Of a stretch of DNA of 64,000 nucleotides, positions 22,233 through 34,811 are shown piece after piece; within the stretch, counting starts at the first letter, position 1; each line of letters starts with the position of its first letter. This stretch comes from Holothuria scabra. Taxonomy: Eukaryota; Echinodermata; Holothuroidea; Aspidochirotida; Holothuriidae. The DNA lies in NCBI GenBank assembly GCA_037179385.1, contig CM074184.1:13844001-13908000 (forward strand), written 5' to 3'. Both the position numbers and the translations under genes were made by a program. Below the pieces are notes generated by a model. It was not told where the DNA came from. It ran no database searches and worked only from the letters and a program-made list of their open reading frames with translations.

Positions 22233-24479
22233 TATACAGTACCGTTTTTCTCCTTTTCCATGCACACAACCAAAAGTAAATTATCTTATGTACATTTCGA
22301 TTCTAAAGGTGATCGAAATAAAGTGTAAAACTGTTAAAATCCTCAGTCAATTTCAGTTCGTAAAGAACAGTCAGAAGGAAGTTCAGTATATGGCACAATG
22401 TTCAACTTAGGCGGAAGTTATGATACATTTGGTCTCAGGAAGGAGAAATTTGCTGGAAAGTATTTCTTATACGGAAAACGGAATATTGATTCCTGAAGGG
22501 GCGTTAGGTATAACAACGTGAAGAAAAAAATCCATATTACTTGGTACAGCAGTTAATGTCCTCGACAAGAGAACTCAAAATTGAAAACAATTAAATGCAA
22601 CTTACATGGCCCTTGGAGTGTCATTTCCAAGAATTTGAGTGGCATGTTCTACCTAGTTACGCCTATAGTGACTCGCCGTTTAGATTATGGGGCTAATAGG
22701 GGAAAAACCCAAATATTAGCTTCCACACCAGCTAAATCCAGCAGTATCTAGCAATATTACCAAAAGAAAAAACCTTCAAAATAACAGGATTTTCCTGCCC
22801 TCACTAAGTATTCTTAATATGCAGTACTTATCCCGTCGGAGCAGAGCGTGACTCAAATTACTACAAAACTACGTCAACCTAACGCCACGCCATCTATGAG
22901 CCTCTAAACCCTAAATTCTACTCCACTATGAAATTGAATGGCAGCTTCAAGTTTCAAGTTTATTTCTACCCTACATTAACAATAATTTCCACGTAGGCCT
23001 ACGTACAGATAAATTTCCATTAAAACTGCAATGTTAAAGGCAGTCATTCGTCACCCCAAACTACAGTTTCAGTATACATATATCAAAACTCTCAATTGGT
23101 ATAGCTCTTTGATTGGCATCACATTCAAACAATGCATCATAGCTAAATTACACAGCATGGGCACTGGGAGTGTCTTGATTCACATTATGGACTTGTATGG
23201 CCACTGGGACAAGCCATGAAGCAATAAACTAGGATTGTGTCTGGACAAAGATGAGTTTTAGATAAATGTGGGAGGGGCTAGAAGTAAGTAGGTTGGGAGA
23301 ATTAGAACTGTTTGGGATGATGAAAATATGCCTTTAACGGAAAAGTCTGACAGAAACAAACACAAAAAAAGGAAAGTTTGAAAAACTGCTTTGAGTTGTA
23401 ACAACATAGCTATTAGGTAGACGAACCTTTCTCTCAGGGGCGGGGACGTTTTGCCCGACTTCAGATCCACAACCAGGGCATAATCTCTGCGCCCGACTGA
23501 GGCACTGACGTCGGCCCGATCTGCCGATTCAGCAATGTTTTGGCCAATTGGGGGGGGGGGGGTGGGAGGGAGGGGACTGCAGCACCGGTCCTCCGTCCAG
23601 TATGATCATGTAAAGGAATCAGAATAAATCAGGATTTTCGAGTCAGATACCATCAAAGAAAACAAGCAAGCAACAAAGACAAGAAAACCAGCGGTAACAA
23701 CAACCTTATTTAATGTATATAATGAAATTACAATGCACAACATAAAGTACATGCATGTCTTTGTAGGCTAACTCATTTGTTAAAAGGAATTAAAAGCAAA
23801 ATATTATTTTAATATTTGAAAGAGGAGCTAAATCTACACCTTGTGGTGAGAGTTTCATTCAAATGGGAGATGTATTTCTCTAGATATCAGTAAATGAAGT
23901 TACTAGATTTCCAAAGTGATCTTCAGGGCAGCAGAGGTTATATCAGTTCCTTACATATATAAGGGAATCTTGTTTCCCTTTGTTTCTTCAGACTGTTGTG
24001 TTGACCTTAAAATTAATAGGGAGGGGAACTCCTTGTGAGGAATGCAAAAGTTTGTAAAGTTAGTGCTTCTTGTGCAATCACATTCTGATAATATCGGATT
24101 ATTGATGAGAAAAATGGTTGTAAGTTTAAAGAAGTGCAAAAGACTGTCTATGAAAGTGAGGATATGATATCATACGTGCTTGCTTCAAGTTAACAGTTTG
24201 TTGAAAATGTGACAAATTTACATGTTCATATCTTGAGAACCACACATCGGATTTCAATGCAAATTTCACCGAAATGCTCAGCGCAGATACTCTTGAACAT
24301 ATCAAAACTTAAAGTGACCTTGAAACCTTCTTTTAAGGAAGAATATGGTCATTTGTGGGAATAATTGAAGACGCTAGGTGAGTTTGATAAATGAAGTTGG
24401 GATAAAACGTTTGACAGTTTTAAAACACAAGCATTAACTGCAGGTTTAAGAGTCCTTTGGTAGGGACACTCTCTGTTGT
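22233..24479. other. No gene seen
   Basis: G run at about 23550-23561. Frames are short and without recognised motifs. Confidence 0.4.
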
Positions 24480-24726
24480 TAAATGTAGGTTAGGTTAGAT
24501 AAAGTTTTACGGTCAAGTTTCCCACATTCCAACCAAGTGGTTCAAGTCGAGCTGGCTCACTGTCTTTTTCCAGGCGTGACTTGTTTTCGCTATTCCATTG
24601 CTTATACTGAGTACAAAGCACACTGGCAGTGAATTCCGTCTATGGTATGACCCGGTCAGGACTCGAACTTCCCGACTCAGTGTAAGTCTAATGCAAGTCT
24701 GATGCATTCAATTTGATAAATGTAGG
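24480..24726 (-). mobile_element. SINE-1, nearly full length, 10-bp target-site duplication
   Basis: TAAATGTAGG flanks the element at 24480-24489 and 24717-24726. The right side reads on the minus strand as a tRNA-like head with a TCGAGTCCTGACC B-box-like segment. The left side is the GTTAGATAAAGTTTTACGG tail. tRNA-derived, RNA polymerase III type SINE by inference. Confidence 0.88.
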
Positions 24727-27700
24727 AAATATTTCTTTACCATGTAGGCCAACATGGAAGTTTTTCTTGTATACGCCTACCCTTATTCTCCTGTCGTAAG
24801 TTCATTATGAGAATAAAGCAGGCGGCCTTATTGCAAAATGTCGTAGAGTCTCAAGCCCAACATCAAAACCGCTTTTTCTTGAAGTAATCGACCGGGTTTT
24901 GTCCAATTTTTGTATTGCAATGATTTGTAGTCCGTTGAATTTATTGCCATTTGTAGACAAACCCCATATACTCATCGAACCTTAGGTACTTACCGTATAC
25001 TTCGCCTAGTAGAAGAAGACAAGTATCCATTTGTGCAATTGAAGGTTAATCGTTACAAACTTTAGTCTCAATATAGTCTCAGATCGATGTCACAGTACAA
25101 ATTGTGACATGCTTCTTTTACCTGTTTAAAGTAAGTCGAGGAGCTAGTCCTAGTTTCATTACAAGTCCTTACAGTACTATGCTGAAGCACTTGCGTATGT
25201 GAAAGACAAGAGTGCTCAACTTTTGATAGAAGTCAAGCACCAAATGCTAATCCTCATTTATGCATCAATTCAATATGAAGTGTGCGATTTAAACTCAGCC
25301 GCGGAAAATAACTGTATAGGCCTAACATTCGTTAAAGATAAAACTATGCCGAAATGTGCGTCATTGAGTGCACGGTGTTCACAAAATACGAGATGATGGG
25401 AGAAATTTGATCAATGACAATGGAATACTGTTCGTGACAAATATTATACCCCATAGAACCTTCAAGGTAATTATGTGTTGATCACGTGTCTTTAACGATA
25501 GCATATCTGTCTTTGATTTGCATCGGCACAATAATAAAAATGAAAAATATGTATACCAGAACTACCTGAGAATAAACACGAGGTGGGTAAACTCCATGTT
25601 TTCAGTTTGTAAAGACGGGGCTTCAAATAATCTTTAACGGTCGTATTCTGCAACGAAAGAAAGCTGAGGAACGTTGATCATGTGTGCCTTGCCTCGTGCC
25701 GACCGTTGGTAACTTAAAACATTATGGTAGAGATGTATCATCATATCAGTGTTTTGATACGAATTCATCACAGAAAATAAATTTGTCGCATTCAGCTATA
25801 GGTCAATAATCACATCGGTGAAGAGACGCGAATCACGACTAGAACTTGGGTGTACACTAGATTTATACTGTCTGACTGTGGGGAGACCGTCGTTTGGTTG
25901 TTTAAGAGACGTACACATGAATGAATTAGCACTGGGAAGGAGTACTAACTTGTCGCCCAGCTATTAAACCAAAAACGTTTCTTACAGAATACCTAAGAAC
26001 TTGTAATCCCATTGTTTATATATGAATCAATAAGTAACTCAGTAGGCATGCTTTGGACGGCTACCTGCCTGCCAGTGTGACTATAATCCATGTCCACGAC
26101 CTCTGAATTACGCGTAGAGAGGCCCCTTCTACAAGGGCTACCCGGCCCAAATATGATGCATTACTTAGAAAGATCCTAGTAAAATTGAATCCGGCTGATA
26201 CTTTTTCATCAGTCCCACTATTTATATACAGCTATCACAACGGTATGCAGTAATCCCTTACTCTTCTGGGACAACGATGGACGTAACTTTCATAGCCGTA
26301 TAGAGCTATATTACTGTTCCTTTTACTTCTTAACTGAACATTTTTTCTACTTCATTTTTTTTCTCTTTTTTTTTAATAAATGGTGTCTTCACATGCAATG
26401 AAGGTTATTTTATCAGCGAGGTCGGTAATTGGTTGCCGAATGCGGGGAGTTGTGGGCACAGCGTGGGCTATTCAAACCGAGCTCAGCACGTCGCCTACAA
26501 CGTACGTTCCCCTGTTTTCGTCAATACGTAGATCTTGAAAACACTATCTAGGTCAAAGTGTCTAGCCAAGTCGAACGGAAATAAGGGTTTCAGTGCTACT
26601 TTACTCCGATTAAAATGCAAATTTTACACCAAAAAAGACAATTTAGACACAATTCACTGTGGATGGAATAAGAGAGAACGATTTCAACAATTTTTTATGT
26701 ACACTCAAATTTTGGAATATCTTACGTGTTTTAGGTGTGGGATTTGGTTTGTTTATCCCGACGATTTGGACGACGTGCACATGTGCTCAGCCACCAAAAC
26801 AAATTACTGAACTGGCTTATTATTTAACTACCTTTTTCAGTAGGAAAACAAAGAGAAGTAGGCACAGAAAATTCAACAATAGCTCGAGTCACATATAGCC
26901 TATTGTCACTAGTGCCGTGTTTAACATCTTTTCCATATTGAGGGATTTTAAAAAAACATTTTCAGTTGTGTACAATGGTATGATGTCGAATGCATGCAGA
27001 TAGGCTTGTAAAGCCTGCGTTAACTGCGTCCGAAATGTATCATATCATCAAATTATAATGAAGAGATGAAGAGAAAGTTACAGCAACGAAACTGGACTTC
27101 TGAGTCCTATTTTATACTTTTTACTCAATGAAGTAAATGGGAGGGTGATTGAAGTGGGTTGGTGGGATGTATATATGTTAAAGTAGCGTTTGACTTTTTG
27201 ATGTGTATTCTTGTCTTTGTAACTCTCAGGGAGTGAGACTTCTCGAATTTGCTCTATAAAGGATTTCTAGGTGCTCTTACCATCATACAATCTGGTACCC
27301 ATCTTCTTCTGTTACTTGTTTGTAAATTGTGTTGTGATAAACAAATGAGATGGATCAAATAAAATTATAAAAAAAATAAAAAGGAAATCTCTCTGTACGA
27401 ATTCATTATTTAAGCTCTATCACTCTTTGTCTGGTTGCAGTACTTTCATGTTACGATACTGGAAGTAATTTCGGTTCCATTGCAATCTTTTGAAAATATT
27501 TACTTATTATTTTACCATAAACCACCCTTTCTGACAAAAATACTGCAGGCGCGACCTACAGTAAGGGGTAGGTATTTCGACGTGTTTAAATAAAATAAAT
27601 TCAAACGATATATAAACTGCACTGTTTTCAAAAAAAGATATAGGAGGCAAAGTTGCTCAATCACTGATATAAGAAGAACGCGATAGCAAATTTTGTTCGA

Positions 27701-27884
27701 AACCGACAACCCTTCTCACCCATGAATTTAGTGCAGTGGTAGAGTGTGGGGACAGTGTGTCTCGAATTGTTAGTAATTTATGTTTAATTTGCGGTTTTGC
27801 TCTAGTGCTGCTGTTACCTACATTTGTTGCCTTGCAAAAATTTTGGCTGGTTTCATCTTTTTCCAATTCCGTTTTGTTCCACAG
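24727..27884. other. No supported gene; possible upstream exons of the membrane-protein gene
   Basis: A plus-strand frame at 26659-26898 has a hydrophobic signal-like stretch (LRVLGVGFGLFIPTI) but begins with GTG and has no ATG. ATCAAATAAAATTAT near 27355 looks like a poly(A) signal but no coding exon before it was identified. Confidence 0.35.
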
Positions 27885-28005
27885 AGAATACGAACCTCCT
27901 GTTGCCAAATGTCACACCTTCGCCCAATCTCTTCGTTCTCACTGGTTCGACAATCACACTTGTGATGACAGCGCCCTCATTTTCTTTTCCTTCCATTACA
28001 AAGAG
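27885..28005 (+). CDS. Candidate exon 1 (internal) of an unrecognised membrane-protein gene
   Basis: A strong acceptor (pyrimidine-rich, ending GTTCCACAG at 27884) and a donor GAG|GTACGT bracket 121 nt. One base completes a codon, then 40 codons read EYEPPVAKCHTFAQSLRSHW then FDNHTCDDSALIFFSFHYKE and end in phase 0, compatible with the next exon. It has two cysteines and an NHT glycosylation sequon. A second frame is also open, so the frame choice rests on phase. No upstream start was found; the same frame meets a stop at 27670. I do not recognise the family. Confidence 0.42.
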
Positions 28006-28094
28006 GTACGTTACACCGGTGGGGTATAGGGGAACCAATGGGAGGTATGTGGGATTCTTATACCCCACCACACTTTTCGACTCCCGAAGTGGTG

Positions 28095-28220
28095 AGTTAT
28101 TGGTTCGAGTCTCGAGCCCGCCACGGCCTTTTTTCCAGTTCTGGATCACTGGCTTGTTTTCCCTACTCCATTGCTTATGCAGAGGAGCAAGCACAGTGGT
28201 CGTTGGTTCTTAAGTTTTTA
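28095..28220 (-). mobile_element. SINE-1 fragment in intron of the candidate membrane-protein gene
   Basis: GGTTCGAGTCTCGAGCC, TTTTTTCCAGTTCTGGATCA, CTTGTTTTCCCTACTCCATT and GCTTATGC are family body sequence. The tRNA-like head is missing or decayed. Confidence 0.75.
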
Positions 28221-28506
28221 TGTAATAGTGACCTCTTACGGCCTTAAAATGACAACTTATTATCACTGAGTCTCTGCTCTATGTACGACATTGTACTATT
28301 AAGTAGACCACCTAGTCTAGATGTATGACGTCATATAGTCAGCCCCACGAAAGTGTCTTATTTAAAGTAACCATACATGGTGCATCACCACAACGTTCCA
28401 GAGGGTATTGGTGGTGAACGATTTATATATATGAATATTCATGTTTACGCGAGATGGGATGTGGTTTTGTCAGCAAGAAGTCTCACCATTGACCTATTTT
28501 CAAATT

Positions 28507-28624
28507 GCAATTAGAAAGGATTGTGGGATAGAGTTTTGGTGTTTGTCATTTTTGTCAATGGCATTTTACTGTGGTGAAAACTGACGCACACCCAAAACTC
28601 TATCCCACAATTCATTGTAATTGC
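28507..28624. repeat. Inverted repeat, arms about 36 bp, in intron of the candidate membrane-protein gene
   Basis: The left arm 28507-28543 (core GGATTGTGGGATAGAGTTTT) and right arm 28589-28624 are near-perfect reverse complements separated by about 45 bp. It could be a small MITE or a transcribed hairpin. It ends about 118 bp before the exon at 28743. Confidence 0.7.
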
Positions 28625-28742
28625 TGTTTGGAAAAATTTCTATGGGGATGGGACAATCGTGGAAACAAACAAACATGTGGTGGCTGTTTTGAAATTCAAA
28701 CTAATTAATTGTTTATTAATGTTCTGTTTTCTTAACATTCAG

Positions 28743-29101
28743 CTTTCCTTATCTCTCGGAGGAGAAACAGAGAGGGTCTTCTCTGATCTCGAACTTGCTG
28801 CCTTAATGAAGCTTAGTCACAGCGTCCTTGGAGGAAAAGCGTTCGACAAATCCAAAACTTCTCTGTCACCTAACACCACACAAACGTTTATTGGTTTGGA
28901 ACAAATACTGGCACAGTTGCATGCCGGAATTGCAAATGGACCTTCGATGACATCAGCAATACTATACTCCGTTGTTGTACCTGTTTCACTAGTGGTTCTA
29001 ATGGCCCTTATGTGCTTACTAGCAAACATTTGGTGCAGGCCACCACTGGATACAAGTGTGGACCCTAAATCCGGGAAACACGATGTCGGACATATTGTCA
29101 G
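28743..29101 (+). CDS. Candidate exon of an unrecognised type I membrane protein, with transmembrane segment
   Basis: Opens after a good acceptor (TTCTGTTTTCTTAACATTCAG). It reads 119 codons in phase 0: LSLSLGGETERVFSDLELAA, LMKLSHSVLGG, an NTT glycosylation sequon, an amphipathic stretch FIGLEQILAQLHAG, then the hydrophobic helix ILYSVVVPVSLVVLMALMCL and a short polar tail ending GHIV. If unspliced it stops at TGA (29103-29105). If spliced at CAG|GTGACG it ends in phase 2 and fits the exon at 32277. Read as an independent gene the open frame begins with GTG, not ATG, so an internal exon is more likely. A single-pass surface protein is inferred from composition. Confidence 0.55.
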
Positions 29102-29105
29102 GTGA

Positions 29106-30504
29106 CGCACGTAAACCTCACATGTACACAAAGAACAGTAAGTAAGAAAATAAAGTGAGAAGCGGGAGGGGGAAAATATTAGAAATAAACGGAGTCATAC
29201 AAATCTTTATACTACGTACGTCTGTAAATAGTGCTTAATAATGTACGTTAATGTTATCTCAACATGTACAAATGAATTCATGGACTATTAGTTTTTATAT
29301 GTAATAATGATAGTAATATGCACATCTAACTTCAGTTATATGAGTACATAAAATAAAGGAATCGGAGATAGTAAATTAACGAGGCTTTTGTACTTTTTCA
29401 TTCAAATGATAGCCCTTTGTATTTCCGGTAGATATGCACATATTAATTAAAAGTACATAAGACCCTATTATTATGGGTAATTGCGATTTAAAACAATAAC
29501 AAATTTCTCACATTTTCAACTCCAATACAAAGAGAGCTTTTTCAGGAAAAATATGAAGTCGCAAACTACTTGTCACTCTAACCCAAACCGCGTGACTCAG
29601 TGCTTTACGACTATGCAGCACGTAATGAATTATATATAGAGGTAAATCAATATCGCTTTACAGAAGTTCTCGAAAATAGCTTAAAGTTCAGCTTGTGAGC
29701 TCGAAGTGTGTATCATATTCGGTAAGCGTTGGTACAATCTCCTTTCAAATACCAAAGTGCTTTGATCATGCGTCTACGAGGGCGTTTATGGAGCTTCCGT
29801 TCATAATGTTCATCTTAATCTACAAAAGGCATTTGTGTTGAGCATATCGTTCGCATGCTGGTTGAATTAATGTAAACACTGAAAACTGAAATATACAAGC
29901 ATATTCTATAACATCGCCTGTTGCCAAGTTTACATTTGAATAAACAAAAGGAAGTTAGCGAAGAGTTCAGTTTACTCTTTATTGACAATAGCAAAAGCAG
30001 TAGCAGGACAATTTTAAATTATTTCTGGAGGCCTGACTGATTGAACCTGGGAATTGCTATTTTGACAGTCTCTGATCTGCTAATTGAGCCAAGCCCGAAA
30101 GTACAGATTTATTACATGATGCCACCGCATTATGCACGAGTTGTATTCAATATGTGTGATCCAATTGTGAGACGATATTGCATTTTATCTAAAGCGACAT
30201 TGTGTCCAGGAGTCAATATCGTGTAGGCTCATTACCTTTTCATTCACACCATTCAGTTCGTCAAATTGAGTGAAAACGTATCAGATGTGAGATTAAATAA
30301 TCTAGTGCACCCAGATTGCCCTTTACTTTCTGCTTTACAAGTACGGTACCGGCAAGTCATATATAGTACTGACGGTTTGGTATAGAAACATGATATCATG
30401 CGAAAGACATTTTTAATAATCTACATATCAATGACAAATGACAAGAGCATTCATGAAGCACATTTTACAGTTCGCCATGCTATCTACGGTGCATGAAAAG
30501 TCCC
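29106..30504. other. Intron of the candidate membrane-protein gene or intergenic; nothing recognised
   Basis: Contains AATAAA motifs at about 29146 and 29351, which would suit an alternative transcript ending after the exon at 28743. Confidence 0.4.
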
Positions 30505-31055
30505 TTAAAGTGTACCTCAAATCAAAAAAATAAAAAATATATATTAAGTAGCATGAAAAATGAATTCTAACAGTTCCAACTCCCATCCTTATAGGACATT
30601 CCTGAGCTGAGATATAAAATGTTGAAGTTTATTCACTCAACTGAAAATGGTATATTCCGCAATAATTTGTGATGTCATTGTTGTACTGCTCAAATTACAA
30701 TCTTTGTTTTTCAGAAAGTTATTGCACCTTGCAGCGAGATAGCACTCTTACTCTTACGGGGTGATGTAATTGGTGAAGCCCTCCCTGTGCAGCATTCTAC
30801 GCGAAGAAACAAGAATTGTTCAATGTCATAAAATATTTCTAATTTTAAAGGAAACACTAACAGGTTTGTGAGTTGTACAACAAAAAAGTCACAAATAATT
30901 GCGCAATGGGCCAACTTGTTTTAAGTGAATTGCCTTCAAAATTTTATATCTCAGCTCATGAATGTCCGATGAAGATGGGAGTCGGGCTGTTGGAATCCAT
31001 TTTTCAAGCTTTTTAATATATATTTTTCAACTTTTTTACTCGAGGACCACTTTAA
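30505..31055. mobile_element. MITE with about 110-bp inverted repeats flanked by TTAA
   Basis: TTAA at 30505-30508 and 31052-31055. Ends AGTGTACCTC and GAGGACCACT. Long arms share CCCATC(C/T)T.AT.GGACATTC and GAGCTGAGATATAAAAT on both sides. A TTAA target is typical of piggyBac and Kolobok groups. No transposase. Confidence 0.8.
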
Positions 31056-31112
31056 CGCGCATCTGATACGATAACGTCAACTTTGATGAGGTACGAAAGC
31101 CTGATAGTGCCA

Positions 31113-31227
31113 CCTATATAAATATTCTTAACATGTATTAACAGATTATTACCTGTAATTACAGATTATTAGTCTGTAAATACAAATTATTAATCTGTAA
31201 CTTCAGATTTAAAAATATTTATGTAGG
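31113..31227. mobile_element. Small inverted-repeat element, about 115 bp
   Basis: Ends CCTATATAAATATTCTTAA and TTAAAAATATTTATGTAGG mirror each other. The interior has three TTACAGATTATTA-type palindromic units. Outer flanks TACGAAA and TTTCGTA are also inverted, so the element may be slightly longer. Confidence 0.55.
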
Positions 31228-31878
31228 TTTCGTAATGAGGTGGAGTATCGTTGGTACAATTTTCCAGTACTGAATAATACAGCCGTTATTTCACAGTTCA
31301 CACCGTATGTATTTTTCAGAGGTTATTTAATTCACAAGCGAAACCTTTTGCAACTCCCTGCTGAAATTAACAGATTAAGTGATACACAATCGCATATCCC
31401 AACCGTAAACTAGTTTGATGACCTTAAGGATATGGCTGCTTTGAAAACGAACACGAACGTGAGTCAAACTATATCAGCATCATTTATATTTACAAGTGTT
31501 CATATGTACCATAACTAATACATATGTAACCGAATATACATGCTGACCCTTATGAAATGAGTCTTAATTTGGCCGTCTTTACTTGCTTATTAAATTTCAT
31601 ATCAATGAAGAGGATACCAAACCTCTAAGCCTTGCATGAAAGATACAATTCCTCGACTATATTTTGCTGGACGAGATAAATGCAATATTTTGAAATGGAT
31701 GTAGCCGTCGCTTTTGTTTAAAGCCGACAAAGTATTCCACTTTCCGTCATATAATCAGTACAGTTCTTTGGTACATGCGTAAGGTAGTGGTGTACTTTAG
31801 TAAACAGAGAGTAGGATACAATTGAAATGACCTGTTACTGAAGTCAAAAATATTTTATGAATGCATCACTATAGAGGG

Positions 31879-32093
31879 GGGAATGAGGTTTGGTTAGGTG
31901 GAGCTTTACGGCTCAGTTTCCAACCAATTGGCTCAAGTCGAGCTCACCACTGCCCTTTTTTAAGTTGTGGACGACTGGCTTGTTTTCCCTACTCCATTGC
32001 CAATGATGAGCACCACGCACAATGGCAGTGGGTTCCGTTTTTAAAATCTCCGGTGTGACGGGCCAGAACTCGAAGGTAGGGATAGGGAATGAG
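31879..32093 (-). mobile_element. SINE-1, 5'-truncated, 9-bp target-site duplication
   Basis: GGGAATGAG is found at 31879-31887 and 32085-32093. Body sequence runs from the TTTGGTTAGGTGGAGC tail to GGGCCAGAACTCGAAGG near the head. Confidence 0.85.
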
Positions 32094-32276
32094 AAGTCAA
32101 CACACAGTGTAAAAAACATGGTTCAAAAAGGTTGTAAATTAACAGCACACAAAATAAAGAAAAACAATGATTACAGGAAAGTTCGGGTAATACGGTAATT
32201 TTCCAGAACTTTGCTGTAACCGTTACTTATCTCTTTATTTTTTGTTCCGTTAATCTATCGTGATTTTTTTTTACAG

Positions 32277-32376
32277 TGCACATCGTATATATCCAAGTGA
32301 CAGGAACTGCCAATTCTACAGGGGCTCTGAATGGTGGACCTGCAGAGCTTACTCCACAGGGATTCCCAACTGGTAA
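32277..32376 (+). CDS. Candidate terminal exon of the same membrane-protein gene
   Basis: Follows a very strong acceptor (nine T then ACAG). One base completes the split codon left by the exon ending at 29101, and 32 codons follow, AHRIYPSDRNCQFYRGSEWW then TCRAYSTGIPNW, before TAA at 32374. The aromatic and cysteine-rich composition looks coding. Another frame is also open and ends at ACTG|GTAACT, so an internal exon of a different gene is possible. Linking it across a 3.2 kb intron is an inference from phase alone. Confidence 0.4.
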
Positions 32377-33335
32377 CTTGGAATTTCTAAAGGTTCCAAA
32401 TGACAGCAACTCTACAATGGAAATTAACTGACCAGCACAATTTGTATTTTAACAATGTGTATTTGACCAGCAATTTATGGTATGGGTTAAAAATAGCCTG
32501 CAGCATCTCAAAAGAGAAAGTAATTCCACTCATAAGTTGCAAAGTTCTACCACTGAGCGTTCACCACGTGTATATAACCATGACATGGGAGGCGCCGTGC
32601 CATGACAATTTCCAGAATAATGAATTTTGCACAAAACTCGACTCTTTCGCAAGCTTCCTTCATTGACGATAAGTTACATTATGACCCATTGGGTGAGCCA
32701 CTCCAAATCCTATGGCTATTACCGTGAATACCAATGACGGTTTAGTATGTATGAACTATCACAACAGGAGTGCATGCCTCATGACAGTAATACAAACTCT
32801 ACTGCTGAGGTGATAAAATTGTATCTTCATCCCCTCCGCCACCACAGCGATTTGCAGTCTCAATTAAATAGTGTGATTTGACATAATTGTTTCTGGATGG
32901 GACTATTGGTATCCTATATTGCTGGTGTTTTGAAGAATGCTCATTGGTAAATCGAAAACTGATGCTGATAACAGGTCTTTTCTGTTTTCTAGTGTCCTTC
33001 ATATGTTTGCTTTCATATATGTTCGTTTCAACTTGTTATTTTTGTAAATTTGGAATTGAATTGAATTGATAACCTGTAAGGCAACCCTCCATCTTTACAA
33101 TACTGAGGGGACAAAATTCCTGGGAAAACCAATCCAATTTTTGTGCACATCTGATAAATGCTGCCTTTCCATGTGACGTCAAGAAATAATTTTGTTTACA
33201 TATTATTTTTGTAGTGACATAAATGATGTATTTACAAATAAGTTTGCAAATTTTTGGCTCGTTCAGACCAGAGACTGTAATGTGATTCAAAATCACTGCA
33301 GTGGGGGCTGCATGTAATAAAGGCTTATGCAACAA
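32377..33335. other. Possible 3' UTR of the candidate membrane-protein gene; no other gene seen
   Basis: The first AATAAA on the plus strand after the proposed stop is at about 33316. The frame 32400-32666 has no recognised motif and probably lies in this UTR. Confidence 0.3.
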
Positions 33336-34082
33336 TAAACCAGAAAGCCCAAATGCTTAGCAAATTCGTGTCAAAAAGAAAATTGCCCTCTGGTGTCTTG
33401 AGAAAATAATCTTGTGAATTCTTGGGAAATTTTAGAGGCTGGTGACCCAAATGACCTTGAACCTTAAAAAAGTTCTCTCTTGAATCATACTGCATCCACA
33501 CACCAAACATTAAATTTTTTCAAGTTTCCTGCTTGAAGGTATCTGGTTAAAGTTTATAGCCCATGGTGGCCTGAAATGATCCCTATCTTCACCAAAAACA
33601 ATAAGTCTTAAATTAACAAGGTTTTCAGTTTTAATTGTGGTGACCTCAAAGAACAAATGACCTGAACTCCATTACCAAACAACTTTCCACATAACATGAC
33701 AAATCTCAATTACAAAGTTTTTGCAATTTTATCTCTGGTGACCCCAAATGATCTTTAATCTCCACAAAAACAGGGATGTCCCTCTCAACAAGAAAAATCT
33801 GCATTCCAAAAATGAAAAGTGTCAATCATGGCTATCTTGATATATAATGTTACCAAGCCACTGTCATTGTTTTTGCAGTTTACCTCTGGTGACCTCAAAA
33901 GACATTTGACTTCCACCAAAAACAATAGGACTTCTTTTTCTGAACATGAAAAATCTTTGTACCAAATATGCCTTCCACCTTGAGATATCCATGTTTACAA
34001 GGAAAATGTCACAAACACACCCACACACACACAACATTATCAATGCATTGATTTCTTGCTTGACTTTGGCAAAGAATCAAAC
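33336..34082 (-). repeat. Composite repeat, full-length copy, minus orientation
   Basis: The left end AAACCAGAAAGCCCAAATGC mirrors the GCTTTCT end of the copy at 14745. Internal units with TGACCTCAAA..GACCTGAACTCC follow, then a CA run (about 34014-34034), then ATTTCTTGCTTGACTTTGGC and AAAGAATC. It lies between the candidate membrane gene and the PRKDC 3' UTR. Confidence 0.7.
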
Positions 34083-34811
34083 CATATATTGGTTACCAAA
34101 ATAGCCCTGTAAAATATCTGACATTTTGTTCCAAACCATTTACAAAAAGTAAAGACAATAAATTGATAGCTTTTAAGGCTTCTCTATTTCAGATGAATGT
34201 TTTTCTCTTTTCTGTTTTAATCTGAGTAAGATGGCTTAAAGCAATATACAAAGACTTGAAACTGACATTAGTATTAGTATAGGTCATACCTGTGTACATA
34301 AAAGAATCATTGAATCAATGAAGGGAAGTGACGTTGTGTAAAAAGATGACACATTTAGATGAGAAGTACAAATTGTAAAAACAAAGGCTCTCACTAGAAT
34401 GCTTACAGTACATCCTGCTACATAGCATGCAGCCAGTTTTCTGGATACAACAAATACAGTAAGGATTTGTTTATATGCCCATACAATGTGTATCAGGAAG
34501 GAGTCAGCAATTACACCATCATTTATATGCTGCATGCAAAGTATACCTGGGTGGGCCTTGGTATGATTCAGTACTTATACAATCTAAACTACACCCCTAG
34601 ATTAACACCATCAGCACCTCAGCAAAAAAGAGCACAAGAGCTCTTACTCTCTCCCCACCCAGCCTCCTTCCCCCTTCATTGCCATCATAACAAATATAAA
34701 CCTTATTGACATCAAAAAGTTCCTTTGAAACTTTCATTGAAAACTTCTGAATAAAGACACTTGAAGAGGAAAAATTGTACACTGCTCTGAAGAAGAAAAA
34801 GAGCTTATGTC

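Noticed and set aside
26535..26898. Two overlapping plus-strand frames, one with a hydrophobic stretch
   Set aside because: No ATG in the second frame, no matched splice sites in the required phase, and no recognised motif.
28659..28742. Signal peptide at the start of the open frame before the membrane-protein exon
   Set aside because: The frame begins with GTG, and TTCTGTTTTCTTAACATTCAG just before 28743 is a typical splice acceptor, so the hydrophobic stretch is probably translated pyrimidine tract.
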